Shown here piece after piece: positions 1 through 9,036 of a DNA stretch of 26,305 nt; position 1 is the first letter of the stretch, and every line of letters begins with the position of its first letter. Made by a program: the position numbers and the translations under genes. This stretch comes from JAGTVG01 sp965365275 (GTDB lineage Bacteria; Bacteroidota; Bacteroidia; Cytophagales; Cyclobacteriaceae). The stretch is taken from the NCBI GenBank assembly GCA_965365275.1, contig CBDUBA010000058.1, positions 1 through 26,305 of the forward strand, written 5' to 3'. The notes below the pieces were generated by a model. The model was not told the origin of the DNA. It did no database searches and worked only from the letters and a program-made list of their open reading frames with translations.

Positions 1-573
1 GATTTTTTTTGTTTTCTGGATGCCGATGATTTTATGCCACCCCGAAGTTTAGAATTAAGATATCAGAAATTTCAGAATAATGACAACCTCGAATTTGTCG
101 ATGGAATTATTGATACTTTTTCCAGCGATCTTAAAACTAAAATAAATACATGGAAACCCTCTTACTCGGGCAATCCATTAAAAGAATTATTAAAAATCAA
201 TGATTCCTGTTTTTTTGGCCTGACTTGGATGATTAAAAAGAGAGCTGATATAACCTATCGATTTCCTGAGGATATAACCCACGGAGAAGATCTGCTCTTT
301 TTTATTGAATTGGCAAGACATGGGGGAATATATGATTTTGTGGATGAAGCCGTACTTCATTATAGAAAGGGACACGAATCAGCAATGAGTGATTTAAGTG
401 GATTAGAAAACGGGTACCATCAGGTTTATCAAGCGATAAAAGCTTCAAAATCAGCTTCAGCTAATCAGATTTTACATTTTAAGAGAAAAGCAAGAAAAAT
501 AATTTTTAATTCCTATCTTGGAAATTACCAAGTATTTAATGCATTGCGATCATTGGGGAGAAAATGGCAGTAA
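1..573 (+). CDS. Family 2 glycosyltransferase, C-terminal part (cut by window edge)
   Basis: The frame is open from the first base, so the N-terminus lies outside the window. The first visible residues read DFFCFLDADDFMPP. The DADD is the metal- and nucleotide-sugar-binding DXD motif that ends the GT-A core of family 2 glycosyltransferases. About 60 residues on, GLTWMIKK and then HGEDLLFFIELARHG give the GED-type acceptor/catalytic-base motif of GT2 enzymes, followed by a short helical tail. About 190 residues are visible, which fits the second half of a roughly 300-residue cytoplasmic or membrane-associated transferase. It would add a sugar from a nucleotide donor to a surface glycan; the sugar and acceptor cannot be read. 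The next gene is another glycosyltransferase starting 4 bases after this stop, so this is probably the end of a polysaccharide or O-antigen operon. An ATG at position 34 is internal, not the true start. Confidence 0.85.
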   Translation, partial: DFFCFLDADDFMPPRSLELRYQKFQNNDNLEFVDGIIDTFSSDLKTKINTWKPSYSGNPLKELLKINDSCFFGLTWMIKKRADITYRFPEDITHGEDLLFFIELARHGGIYDFVDEAVLHYRKGHESAMSDLSGLENGYHQVYQAIKASKSASANQILHFKRKARKIIFNSYLGNYQVFNALRSLGRKWQ

Positions 574-577
574 AAAA

Positions 578-1759
578 ATGAACCTCCTTTTTATTTCTTA
601 CTGGGGTATTGAAGAGGGATTAACAAAAGCTAGCGTGATCCCACATGTTAAAATTCTGTCCAGTTATGATGAAATCACTAAAATTTTTCTGGTAAGCATT
701 GAACGAGAATCAAAAGTCCACCCTGTATTTATATCAGAAAAGATTCATCATCTGCCTATTATGTCGAAATCAGGATCACTAAAGATATTGGGCCTTGCAT
801 TTGATTTCATCCGGATTCCAGAAATTCTCAAAACATTATGTAGAGAAAAAGGAATTGAAAAAATCCTTGCCAGAGGAACACTTGCAGGAACAATGGCTTA
901 CAAAGTATCAAAAATGACTAATATTCCCTTCTATGTGGAATCATTTGAACCCCATGCAGATTATATGAAGGAGACGGGAGTTTGGAGGAAATCAGGTATT
1001 AAATATAAACAACAAAAAAGGTGGGAATTGGATCAAATCAATAATGCATCCGGAATTATGACGGTAACTGATGGTTACACCAATCTACTAACAGATCAGT
1101 TCGCATCATTAAGGAATATTTTAACCGTACCGTGTGCCGTTGATCCCGACAAATTTAAGTTCAGCGCTCTTGACAGGGCGGATATCAGAAAGCAACTGAA
1201 TATTAATCCAAAAAAGGTAATGGGGGTTTATCTTGGGAAATTTGGTGGTTTGTATCTGGATATAAACGAATTGAAATTTTTAAATGATGTTTTCCGGTAT
1301 TTTGAAGATTTCGGATTAATGATCCTAACTCCAGATCCTGAAGATCATGTACGTGTATCCTTTGATTCAATTAACCTGACAGACGAAAAAATAGTTATTC
1401 GTAAAGTGCTTCATGATGATGTCCCAAAATTTCTTTCTGCAGCAGATTTCGGCCTTTCCCTAAATAAACGTTTTCCTTCAGGCAAATATCTTTCACCCAT
1501 AAAAATAGGAGAATACTGGGCGAATGGATTGCCTGTACTTATGACGGAAGGCATTGGTGACGAACGCAATTTCCTGGAAAAAGAAAAGGGAGGAGTCATT
1601 TTTAATGAAAATAATTTAACATCATCATTAAAAAAACTAAAAAAAATACTTGATGATCCTAACCACAGGAAAAGAATTCCGGAGCTTGCCCGAAAATACA
1701 GATCATTTGAGACTGTTAGGAAAGCATATGAAAAGATGATTATATCTCCGGAGTTGTGA
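578..1759 (+). CDS. GT4-like glycosyltransferase
   Basis: This is a 393-residue protein with the two-Rossmann-domain (GT-B) layout. The N-terminal half starts MNLLFISYWG, followed by a short glycine-poor loop. After a linker around residue 185 (VPCAVDPDKF, the usual 'nGvD..rF' position) comes the donor-binding domain. It contains GKFGG near 220, VLHDDVPKFLSAADFGLSL near 277-295, and SPIKIGEYWANGLPVL near 306-321, which matches the 'P.K..Ey.a.G.Pvi' donor-sugar signature. It probably transfers a sugar to a lipid-linked or growing glycan in the cytoplasm. I chose the ATG at 578, four bases after the upstream stop, because the fold begins there. The same frame is open back to 518, but that would overlap the upstream gene and add 20 residues unlike a family N-terminus. 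It appears to be last in its operon, since the next gene converges on it. Confidence 0.85.
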   Translation: MNLLFISYWGIEEGLTKASVIPHVKILSSYDEITKIFLVSIERESKVHPVFISEKIHHLPIMSKSGSLKILGLAFDFIRIPEILKTLCREKGIEKILARGTLAGTMAYKVSKMTNIPFYVESFEPHADYMKETGVWRKSGIKYKQQKRWELDQINNASGIMTVTDGYTNLLTDQFASLRNILTVPCAVDPDKFKFSALDRADIRKQLNINPKKVMGVYLGKFGGLYLDINELKFLNDVFRYFEDFGLMILTPDPEDHVRVSFDSINLTDEKIVIRKVLHDDVPKFLSAADFGLSLNKRFPSGKYLSPIKIGEYWANGLPVLMTEGIGDERNFLEKEKGGVIFNENNLTSSLKKLKKILDDPNHRKRIPELARKYRSFETVRKAYEKMIISPEL

Positions 1760-1856
1760 TATCATCTTAAATACTCCAGCTGTTTCAAAAACGAAATCAA
1801 AGAATACTATTAAGAATCTTCTAATCCAACAAAACTCTTCTCGTTCTCATTGAATT

Positions 1857-3398
1857 CTATTGATGTTGAGGCCTCAGCAGATCATTTACAACCTTTACCG
1901 GATTGAAGGTTTCTATCGGCACTTCTACGAAAATGGTGATCCAATCAGACATCGATCCATTCCACAATCCCGGAAGCTCAAGTGCCTTCAACTCCCTGCC
2001 TCCCTGGGACTTCTGAGAGATAAAACCGGTCTGTGGATCCACAAATTTCGTTAAATCGAATTTCTCGCCTTTGTGGTCCTTAATACCACATATAAGATCA
2101 ACCGGATTAAAATGTGTGGCCGACTTAGCAACCTCGACCTGGCCTGCATCAGTCCCATCGATCTGTGCACTTTCAACAACCTGGAGGGAAATGGTATTGT
2201 CAGGATTCTTTGCCCAGAAAGGGCCTCCACCTGGTTCTCCCTCATTTTTTACCATTCCACATATTCGAATTGGCCGGTTTAACTTCCTTTTAAAATATTC
2301 GCCCGCATCGATTATGTCATGTCCGGGAATTAACTCCTCACAAAGCTCTTTTTCAATAAATCCGGCAATTTCTTCCATAAAGGAAGGACTCAGGGTAGTT
2401 TCTTCCTGCAAAATTTTCAAATAGTGGAAGATCCGTTCCTGATATTCCATTAAAATTCCGGCCAATGCCTTTTTATAAAGTACTGTTACATCTTTTAAAT
2501 GATCCGGCACTACATTATCAATGTTTTTTATAAAAATAATATCCCCGTTAAGATCATTCAGATTCTCAATAAGTGCCCCATGTCCGCCTGGCCTGAACAG
2601 GATCTTACCATCATCCATTACAAAGGGATTATTTTCAAGATCAACTGCAATAGTATCTGTGGATGGTTTCTGGGTAGAGAAACTAATATCATAATTCGTT
2701 TTATAGCTTGAGGTATACGTATCGACTACTTTGTCAATATGTTCCTTGAACTTTATTTCATGCTCAGGTGATACAGTAAAATGCAGGTTTGTTTCTTTTT
2801 CACTACTTCTGGCATATAATGCACCTTCAACCAGGTGTTCTTCTACAGGAGTCCTCGATCCACCTTCATATTTATGAAACTTTAATAATCCTTTGGGTAA
2901 ATTCCCATAATTCAGTCCCTTTTCTGTTAATAAATACTGAAGTACAATATGTTGTTTGCCAGACTTAACCAGCACTGAAATATCAAGATCATCTTTTTTG
3001 AGGTTGGCCTTTAGATCCTCGTAAAAGGCAAATTGCTCTAAATTATTAAAAAAATCGCGGATTGATTTCCATGTCCCATCTTCATTGAATTTTCGTATAT
3101 CTTCATCAGATCCTTTATATTCGTTCATAAAAGAAAATAAATCCTTGAACATGCGACTTGCTGCCCCTGAAGCTGGCACAAATTTTATAATTTTATATTC
3201 ACCAAGTGTATCATCATAAAATTCAACAGCTCTCTTTAAATCGGTTTCGTTCAACTGGATGATTCCGTCTTTAATTTTAGCTGGCCGGTCAACTTGCATG
3301 AAGGGAAATCCCTCTATAAAATTATTAATCTGTATTTCTACTTTATTAATATCTTTTCCCTGCAACTCAAGTTGCTCTATTTCAGTTTTAGATAACAT
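1857..3398 (-). CDS. DUF4301 family protein (probable nucleotidyltransferase fold)
   Basis: This 513-residue soluble protein has no signal peptide or membrane segment and matches the DUF4301 family common in Bacteroidota. Visible motifs are FVPASGAASRMFK (73-85), FRPGGHGALIENLNDL (268-283), IFIKNIDNVVPDH (288-300), VKNEGEPGGGPFW (383-395) and ESAQID (409-414). The first is a modified 'GG.GtRl' loop. The second and third resemble the glycine loop and the 'N.DN' metal-site strand of UDP-sugar pyrophosphorylases. I therefore infer a GT-A-like sugar-nucleotidyltransferase fold; the substrate is unknown. It sits 23 bases downstream of a glycosidase-like gene and is last in a minus-strand run that starts with aromatic amino acid genes. 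The facing glycosyltransferase gene converges with it across 97 bases. Family assignment is fairly firm, function is not. Confidence 0.8.
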   Translation of the reverse strand: MLSKTEIEQLELQGKDINKVEIQINNFIEGFPFMQVDRPAKIKDGIIQLNETDLKRAVEFYDDTLGEYKIIKFVPASGAASRMFKDLFSFMNEYKGSDEDIRKFNEDGTWKSIRDFFNNLEQFAFYEDLKANLKKDDLDISVLVKSGKQHIVLQYLLTEKGLNYGNLPKGLLKFHKYEGGSRTPVEEHLVEGALYARSSEKETNLHFTVSPEHEIKFKEHIDKVVDTYTSSYKTNYDISFSTQKPSTDTIAVDLENNPFVMDDGKILFRPGGHGALIENLNDLNGDIIFIKNIDNVVPDHLKDVTVLYKKALAGILMEYQERIFHYLKILQEETTLSPSFMEEIAGFIEKELCEELIPGHDIIDAGEYFKRKLNRPIRICGMVKNEGEPGGGPFWAKNPDNTISLQVVESAQIDGTDAGQVEVAKSATHFNPVDLICGIKDHKGEKFDLTKFVDPQTGFISQKSQGGRELKALELPGLWNGSMSDWITIFVEVPIETFNPVKVVNDLLRPQHQ

Positions 3399-3421
3399 AT
3401 CATCGTTTTTTAATTAATATC

Positions 3422-4831
3422 TCATTGTATCAATGCTAGCCAATTCCCTACAGCGGGAGTTGTCAATCTGACTTCACCGTCAATCTCAATTTCATCTTCT
3501 CTGTGCCACGCACCATCATCTATTGATAACCATCTGATGCTGCCATGCCTGCCCGGAAGCATAATGTTCAAATCTACCTGACCCCCGGCAGGAAAATAAA
3601 CCAGATATTCTTTTCCTTCTATACCCCTGCAGTAGGCTTCATTGGGATCTTTCTGAATAATTACATGATCCAACGGATGGCCATTGAAAAAATCCATCTC
3701 ATCAGTCACCATTCTTACCCCCCTGATAGCACTTTGAGCTACTTCATTTAATCCCTGGCCGGAAGTAGGCCGGTGAAATCTGGTTCCGGCAGAACCGAAC
3801 ATAATATTCCGAACAAAGCATTCTACCCCGTTTTGAGTGGTTTGATGCCGTCCCGAGTCATTCCCATAAACCTTAACATTATTGCATGGTCTCAAAGCAT
3901 CAATTCTTTTCAAATGATCAATCCGCTTTATACCATTACTCCAATGCTCTTCACCAGCGTTGTGATTATTCTGTGAAATATCAACAAATGAATAGATCTC
4001 AGGATTGTCGGTAGTCTCCCGATGCGCAATATGATCCAAATCCCATGGATCCCACATCTCTGTGGTCTGTAGAAACTTGCCATTCTCCAATCCTCTCTTT
4101 CGAATATACTGTGCCCAAAATTTTCCCCAATCAGAAGTAACAGAAGTTTCGTTATCCATACAATACAATACATGATCATATTCTAATGTATAGGATAAGA
4201 TCTTATCAACATATTTTTGCTGATATTCCAGTAATTTCATTAATGCAAGCTGACCAGGAACTGATCGGAAGAAATTATTTTCAGTAAATATGGGATGTGA
4301 ATTTACCTCAAGTGATAATTTGGTTCTCCTTGCATCATAATTTATGTTGTTTTTCGGATTATATGGGTTGATCAGCCAGTTTTCCCTATAAAAATCAAAG
4401 GTAGCCCATATCTCCATCTGAACAATGATCTCCCTTTGATGCGTTTCCTTGAGGAAATTTTCGAATCTTAGCCAGTATTCATCATTCCAAATATTAAGAT
4501 CGTATAAACTGTCAGACCTCATAGCATATGGCCACAGGTTTCCATCATCCCTGCTGGACATCGTATTTCTCACATAATTCCCACCAACTTCAACCAGAAG
4601 ATCCAATTGTGTTGGCAGATCTTTAACCTGAAAGAGATTATCTTCCACAGAGCCTCCTAAGAGCAGGATTTCACGACCCTGGTAAGTCCAGTATTGTGGA
4701 TGCAGTGGACTAGGCTGTATTCCATCATAACTCGTGTCGGATTGAGAGACATAGTCCGATCCTATGATGCTCCAGAGAATAGCAATTATGGTAATTGCCA
4801 AAACGCCAATAAGGAATCCAAACTTTTTCAT
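3422..4831 (-). CDS. Membrane-anchored glycoside-hydrolase-like TIM-barrel protein
   Basis: This 469-residue protein starts with MKKFG and a hydrophobic stretch (about 5-23) that has no lipobox cysteine, so it is either an uncleaved anchor or a Sec signal. The body looks like a clan-A type (beta/alpha)8 glycosidase. It has an early WTYQGREILLLGG segment (48-60), a GGNYVRNTMS strand (83-92) and IVQMEIWATFDFY (136-148). YCMDNETS (223-230) carries an Asn-Glu pair (N227-E228) typical of the acid/base at the end of strand 4. The C-terminal 80 residues (KEYLVYFPAGGQVDLNIML and on) resemble the small beta domain often annotated as 'putative collagen-binding'. The nucleophile is not obvious; E259 in TTEMWDPW is one candidate. 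It would act outside the cytoplasmic membrane. Its place between tyrA and a DUF4301 gene (gaps of 19 and 23 bases) suggests co-transcription but does not reveal its substrate. Confidence 0.6.
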   Translation of the reverse strand: MKKFGFLIGVLAITIIAILWSIIGSDYVSQSDTSYDGIQPSPLHPQYWTYQGREILLLGGSVEDNLFQVKDLPTQLDLLVEVGGNYVRNTMSSRDDGNLWPYAMRSDSLYDLNIWNDEYWLRFENFLKETHQREIIVQMEIWATFDFYRENWLINPYNPKNNINYDARRTKLSLEVNSHPIFTENNFFRSVPGQLALMKLLEYQQKYVDKILSYTLEYDHVLYCMDNETSVTSDWGKFWAQYIRKRGLENGKFLQTTEMWDPWDLDHIAHRETTDNPEIYSFVDISQNNHNAGEEHWSNGIKRIDHLKRIDALRPCNNVKVYGNDSGRHQTTQNGVECFVRNIMFGSAGTRFHRPTSGQGLNEVAQSAIRGVRMVTDEMDFFNGHPLDHVIIQKDPNEAYCRGIEGKEYLVYFPAGGQVDLNIMLPGRHGSIRWLSIDDGAWHREDEIEIDGEVRLTTPAVGNWLALIQ

Positions 4832-4850
4832 TAAAATTCTTTAAGCAAAT

Positions 4851-5717
4851 CTAATCCGATTCATGCTTTGATATACCGCGTAAGACCCTCCTGATCTCAT
4901 TTGCATGATGCATGAGTTCATAACTTGCCTTTTCATCGTCATTGGTGATGATCTCTTTAAAATACTGCAGTTTATTTATATATGCATCCAGAGCGGTTAA
5001 TACATTTTCCTTGTTTTGTGAAAAAATAGGGGCCCACATATCCGGGGAACTCTTGGCAAGCCGCACTGTTGATGAAAAACCACTACCGGCCATTGCAAAA
5101 ATACTTCTTTCGTCTTTCTCCTTATCAAGCACGGTTGCCCCTAACACAAAGGATGTGATATGACTCAAATGAGATACAAATGCAATATGCCTGTCATGTT
5201 CCTTGGAATTCATATGGGCAATTTTCATTTGGAATGATTTTAATAATTCTTCCAGCTTTTCAACAGCATCCGGATCACTTTTTCCCCGGTCGCATATGAT
5301 CATTGTCTTATGATGCATTAATGATGCAAAAGCTGCTTCGGGTCCAGAATTTTCAGTACCGGCCATTGGATGGGCGGCAACATACCTGCTTCTCCTCGGA
5401 TGATTTTCAACTGCTTTCGCCAGGGTCTCTTTAGTGGAACCAAGATCGGTTAAGATAGCATCCGAACGCATAATATCCAATGCCTGGATAATCTGTTTAA
5501 TTAATACATTCCCAGGGGTGGCCAAAACGATCAGATCACTGGAACTTACTCCGTCTTCGAACGATACAATTTCATCAGCGATCCCAAGTTCTAAAGCTTT
5601 GTTGCTATTATCCTCATTGATATCCACCCCCTTTATTGAAATATCCTCATGCTCCTTTTTGAGGGCCAGAGAGAATGAACCACCCAATAATCCTAATCCT
5701 ACTATACAGACGTTCAT
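4851..5717 (-). CDS. tyrA: Prephenate dehydrogenase
   Basis: This 288-residue cytoplasmic enzyme would oxidatively decarboxylate prephenate to 4-hydroxyphenylpyruvate for tyrosine synthesis. The N-terminal Rossmann domain starts with the dinucleotide motif GLGLLGGS (7-14). An aspartate ends strand 2 (GVD at 30-32), which usually favours NAD. Family motifs follow: LATPGN (65-70), DLGSTKE (91-97), HPMAGTENSGPEAA (116-129) and HIAFVSHLSH (177-186). The last lies in the helical C-terminal domain. The protein ends soon after that domain, so there is neither a fused chorismate mutase nor an ACT regulatory domain. Its ATG overlaps the stop of the upstream aminotransferase by four bases (5714-5717), a strong sign of coupled translation. 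Confidence 0.93.
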   Translation of the reverse strand: MNVCIVGLGLLGGSFSLALKKEHEDISIKGVDINEDNSNKALELGIADEIVSFEDGVSSSDLIVLATPGNVLIKQIIQALDIMRSDAILTDLGSTKETLAKAVENHPRRSRYVAAHPMAGTENSGPEAAFASLMHHKTMIICDRGKSDPDAVEKLEELLKSFQMKIAHMNSKEHDRHIAFVSHLSHITSFVLGATVLDKEKDERSIFAMAGSGFSSTVRLAKSSPDMWAPIFSQNKENVLTALDAYINKLQYFKEIITNDDEKASYELMHHANEIRRVLRGISKHESD

Positions 5718-6886
5718 GATTCTAGTTTATAATCTTTCAACCTATCCAATGCTTCCTGAAACATTTGCACATCAGAACACAATGAAATCCTGATGTATCT
5801 CTTACCCTTTTCACCAAAAACAAATCCTGGTGTAATAAATACACGGTAATCATACAACAATTCATCAACCCATTTTTCAACATCCAATATGGTATCCGGT
5901 ATTTTTGCCCAGATAAACATTCCTACTTCACCGGATTCCCATGAACACCCAAGTTTTTCCAGCAACTCATAGACAAGCGCCCTCCGATCTTTATAAACCT
6001 GATTTCTTTGATCATGCCATTCCTGAGAATTATCCAGGGCTGCGATGGCGGCATCCTGTATCCCTTTGAACATTCCGGAATCAAAATTACTCTTTACCTT
6101 AAGCACCTCGTCAAGATATTCACGTTTACCACTCAGCCAGCCAATCCGCCATCCTGCCATGTTATGTGATTTGCTGAATGAATTCAATTCAACCGCTACT
6201 TCAAAGGCACCTTCAGCAAACAACAGACTAATAGGGGGCTCTTCATTTAGAACCAAACTATATGGATTATCATGACATAATAGCATCTTTTTCTCATTGG
6301 CCAGTTTTACCAATTGTTCAAAGACATTTAGATCAGGTGGTGAGCCAGTGGGCATGTGTGGGTAATTGATCCACATGATCTTGTATTCTTCCAGGTTCGC
6401 ATCAAATAAATAATCTAAATCCGGCATCCATTTCTTTTCTTCCAACAACGGGTAAGTATCGGCTACCCCTCCCACCAATTCAGTTACTGACCTGTAAGCC
6501 GGATATCCCAATTCTGGTACAAGTACTTTATCCCCCGGGTTTAAAAAGGCTAAAGAAATGTGTGTTATACCCTCCTTAGAACCCATCAAAGGGAGGATCT
6601 CATGATCAGGATTTAAATCCACCCTATATGTTTTTGAGCACCAACGGCTAATGGCATCACGAAGGTCCGCTATGCCTCTATAGGGTTGATATCCGTGGTT
6701 CTTGGGATTCCTGGCTGAATCCACCAGTGCATTGATTGTTTCCCTGGAGGGCATAAGGTCAGGACTACCAATCCCTAGGTTCAGTATATCATATCCTCTG
6801 TTGTTCAGGTTTCGGATCTCCTGAAGTTTTCTGGAAAAATAATACTCCTGAACTTGCTTTAAGCGGTTGGCAGGATCAATGATCAT
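5714..6886 (-). CDS. Class I/II PLP-dependent aminotransferase (probably aromatic amino acid)
   Basis: This is a 390-residue fold-type I aminotransferase. Key positions are the substrate-gate region LGIGSPDL (37-44), the NYPHMPTG segment (174-181, equivalent to 'NPPNPTG'), and DNPYS (206-210, with D206 contacting the PLP ring nitrogen). The lysine of SFSKSHNMAGWRIG (236-249, K239) forms the Schiff base, and R366 in YIRISL binds the substrate carboxylate. In Bacteroidota a gene of this kind commonly stands next to pheA and tyrA, where it is thought to transaminate 4-hydroxyphenylpyruvate and phenylpyruvate. Here it overlaps tyrA by four bases, which supports that role. Other aminotransferase specificities (LL-diaminopimelate or alanine type) cannot be excluded from sequence alone. 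An 84-base gap separates it from the U32 gene, so it may have its own promoter, though I see no clear element. Confidence 0.88.
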   Translation of the reverse strand: MIIDPANRLKQVQEYYFSRKLQEIRNLNNRGYDILNLGIGSPDLMPSRETINALVDSARNPKNHGYQPYRGIADLRDAISRWCSKTYRVDLNPDHEILPLMGSKEGITHISLAFLNPGDKVLVPELGYPAYRSVTELVGGVADTYPLLEEKKWMPDLDYLFDANLEEYKIMWINYPHMPTGSPPDLNVFEQLVKLANEKKMLLCHDNPYSLVLNEEPPISLLFAEGAFEVAVELNSFSKSHNMAGWRIGWLSGKREYLDEVLKVKSNFDSGMFKGIQDAAIAALDNSQEWHDQRNQVYKDRRALVYELLEKLGCSWESGEVGMFIWAKIPDTILDVEKWVDELLYDYRVFITPGFVFGEKGKRYIRISLCSDVQMFQEALDRLKDYKLES

Positions 6887-6970
6887 AGTTTAGGAATTAA
6901 ATTTTCTTCGAATTTGAATAAAAAAAATCATTTTATCATTACATCCCGGATAATATTGTGGCATTTATTC

Positions 6971-8230
6971 TTACTCAGAATGATCTGCCTGGACAATTTT
7001 GTATAATTTATCTGACCGCCTGATCATATCATCAACAGGAATTGAAAACCGGTCCCCTTTAACCGTTTTCGATACAGGTTTAAGATCCACCCTGATCTCT
7101 TTAACTGTGGTTTCCACAACACCTGTTGTGGGGCCTGTAATAAGAATTTCATCACCTACTTTCAGATCTTTTGTTTCCATCAAAAACTCAGCTACCCCGA
7201 TCTTTGAAAAATAATTCATGCCTTTACCTATATATACTTTCCTACGGGTTGCACTCGATCCATACTTTTCGCTCCATTCTCCTGTTTTCCTGCCCATATA
7301 ATACCCTTCCCAGAATCCACGGTTAAATACTGATTTAAGCTTTTCCTCCCAATTCTTTACTTTTTGATCTGAGTATGTTCCCTCTTTCCATGAATCGATA
7401 GCCTCACGGTAACAGGAGGCAGTTGTCTTTACATATTCGGGAGGCCGTCCTCTTCCTTCAATCTTAAAAACCTTAACCCCGGCATCTAATAATTTATCTA
7501 TGAATGATATAGTACTTAAATCCTTAGGGGACATAATGTATTCATTGTCAATGTCCAGCTGATATCCTTCCTCCTTTTCAGTAACCGTATAACCTCTCCG
7601 ACACAATTGATTGCATTCGCCCCGGTTGGCAGATTTATTCTTCTCATGCAGGCTCAGATAACACTTCCCTGAAATGGCCATACATAAAGCGCCATGAGCA
7701 AAAGCTTCAATTCTTATTCTATCTCCGCTCGGCCCGATAATATTTTGTTCATTAACCTGTCCACACATATCCCTGACCTGTTCAAGCGATAATTCCCGCG
7801 CGAGTACAATAACATCTGCAAAGCTGGCAAAGAATTTCAGGCTTTCAATATTGCTTACGTTGGCCTGTGTGGAAATATGTACTTTGACACCAGCAGACCT
7901 CGCATAATTAATTACAGAGAAGTCACTGGCAACGATGGCATCAATACGATGCTTTAGCACAGCATCAATTATTTCCCTGGCATAATCCAGGTCTTCATTA
8001 TACATTACTGTATTCAAAGTAACATAAACTTTTACAGAATACTCATCGCTGATCTTTCTGATCTCTTCTAAATCTGAAATGGAAAAGTTTTTTGAGGAAC
8101 CGGCCCGCATATTCAGCTTACCAACCCCGAAATACACAGCATCAGCTCCACCCTGGATAGCAGCCATGAGTGATTCAAAATTCCCGGCAGGAGCCAGGAG
8201 CTCAATATTATTTGATTTCCCTGTTGCCAT
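6971..8230 (-). CDS. Peptidase U32 family protein (TrhP/RlhA-like, probable RNA hydroxylation)
   Basis: This 419-residue cytoplasmic protein opens with IELLAPAGNFESLMAAIQGGADAVYFG, the conserved start of the U32 barrel. It carries the family signature around EAFAHGALCMAISGKCYLS (175-193). Cysteines 183, 190, 206, 210 and 273 include the set that binds an iron-sulfur cluster in characterised relatives. Although named as collagenase-like peptidases, E. coli members TrhP (YegQ) and RlhA (YdcP) act in prephenate-dependent hydroxylation of tRNA uridine-34 and 23S rRNA cytidine. After the core comes a C-terminal beta-barrel segment (about 330-410), the length expected for TrhP-type members. The prephenate link is notable because prephenate-consuming TyrA is encoded two genes downstream. 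It follows the response regulator gene by 44 bases. Confidence 0.85.
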   Translation of the reverse strand: MATGKSNNIELLAPAGNFESLMAAIQGGADAVYFGVGKLNMRAGSSKNFSISDLEEIRKISDEYSVKVYVTLNTVMYNEDLDYAREIIDAVLKHRIDAIVASDFSVINYARSAGVKVHISTQANVSNIESLKFFASFADVIVLARELSLEQVRDMCGQVNEQNIIGPSGDRIRIEAFAHGALCMAISGKCYLSLHEKNKSANRGECNQLCRRGYTVTEKEEGYQLDIDNEYIMSPKDLSTISFIDKLLDAGVKVFKIEGRGRPPEYVKTTASCYREAIDSWKEGTYSDQKVKNWEEKLKSVFNRGFWEGYYMGRKTGEWSEKYGSSATRRKVYIGKGMNYFSKIGVAEFLMETKDLKVGDEILITGPTTGVVETTVKEIRVDLKPVSKTVKGDRFSIPVDDMIRRSDKLYKIVQADHSE

Positions 8231-8274
8231 GCCGCAAAATTACGAAATTTTCTTATCCTCTTTTCAATTGTGAT

Positions 8275-9036
8275 TTAGCGGTCAAGCCATTTCTTGAAAT
8301 CACTGGTTTTTTCACGGCTGACCAGCAGGTCATCAAGGTGTTCAAAATTTTTCAAAACGATCTTTAAGCGGTTGGAAGAATAACTGATGATATCAGCAAT
8401 CGAATCAATATTAATCACATAGTTTCTGTTGATTCTAAAAAACCTGGCCGGATCCACTAATTTCTGGACCTGATCAAGGGAATAGTCAATATCAAAGTTT
8501 TTTCCGATCAGGGTCTTAATAAAAGTGGCCCGGTCCCTGATGAAAAAACAGGCAATCTCATCAACCGATATGGAATGGAAATGTGTCCCGATCTTTACGA
8601 AAAACCTGGTTTTATATTCTTTAACCAACTGCCGGTATAAATGATCAAATTTCTCTGATTGAAAATGAGATCCTTCATGAAGTTCTTTGTATTTATCAAT
8701 GGCGGATTTCAAATCTTTGTTGGTATAGGGTTTTAAGAGATAATCCACACTGTTGACTTTAAATGCTTTGATGGCGTACTCATTATAAGCTGTAGTAAAT
8801 ACAATGGGCGTCGTTATTTTTACTGAATCAAATATCTCAAAAGAAATTCCATCATCTAATTGAATATCCATAAAAATCAAATCGGGCGCGGGATTATTGG
8901 ATAACCAATTCGCTGATTCTGATACAGATTCAAGCAAGGCAAGTACCTGAATATCCGGATCCAACTCATGAAGCATACGGCTTAGTTTATCAGCAGCGAG
9001 ATGTTCATCTTCAATTATAAGTACCTTCATGTTCAA
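8275..9036 (-). CDS. LytTR-family response regulator
   Basis: This 253-residue regulator has an N-terminal receiver domain (about 3-120). D10 and E11 form the acidic pocket, D57 in DLIFMD is the phosphoacceptor, the TT pair at 81-82 is the switch position, and K102 lies in LLKPY. A LytTR DNA-binding domain follows (about 150-253), containing FFIRDRATFIKT and FFRINRNYVINIDSI. This resembles the AlgR/LytR/AgrA group, which binds direct repeats upstream of target genes. Its start lies inside the end of the kinase gene (26-base overlap), so the two are translated together. The start could also be the second ATG two codons in. No target operon can be read from the window; adjacent genes are possible. 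Confidence 0.92.
   Translation of the reverse strand: MNMKVLIIEDEHLAADKLSRMLHELDPDIQVLALLESVSESANWLSNNPAPDLIFMDIQLDDGISFEIFDSVKITTPIVFTTAYNEYAIKAFKVNSVDYLLKPYTNKDLKSAIDKYKELHEGSHFQSEKFDHLYRQLVKEYKTRFFVKIGTHFHSISVDEIACFFIRDRATFIKTLIGKNFDIDYSLDQVQKLVDPARFFRINRNYVINIDSIADIISYSSNRLKIVLKNFEHLDDLLVSREKTSDFKKWLDR

Noticed and set aside
518..577. Earlier start for the GT4-like glycosyltransferase
   Set aside because: It lies within the upstream glycosyltransferase gene and adds 20 residues that do not look like the N-terminal strand of the fold.
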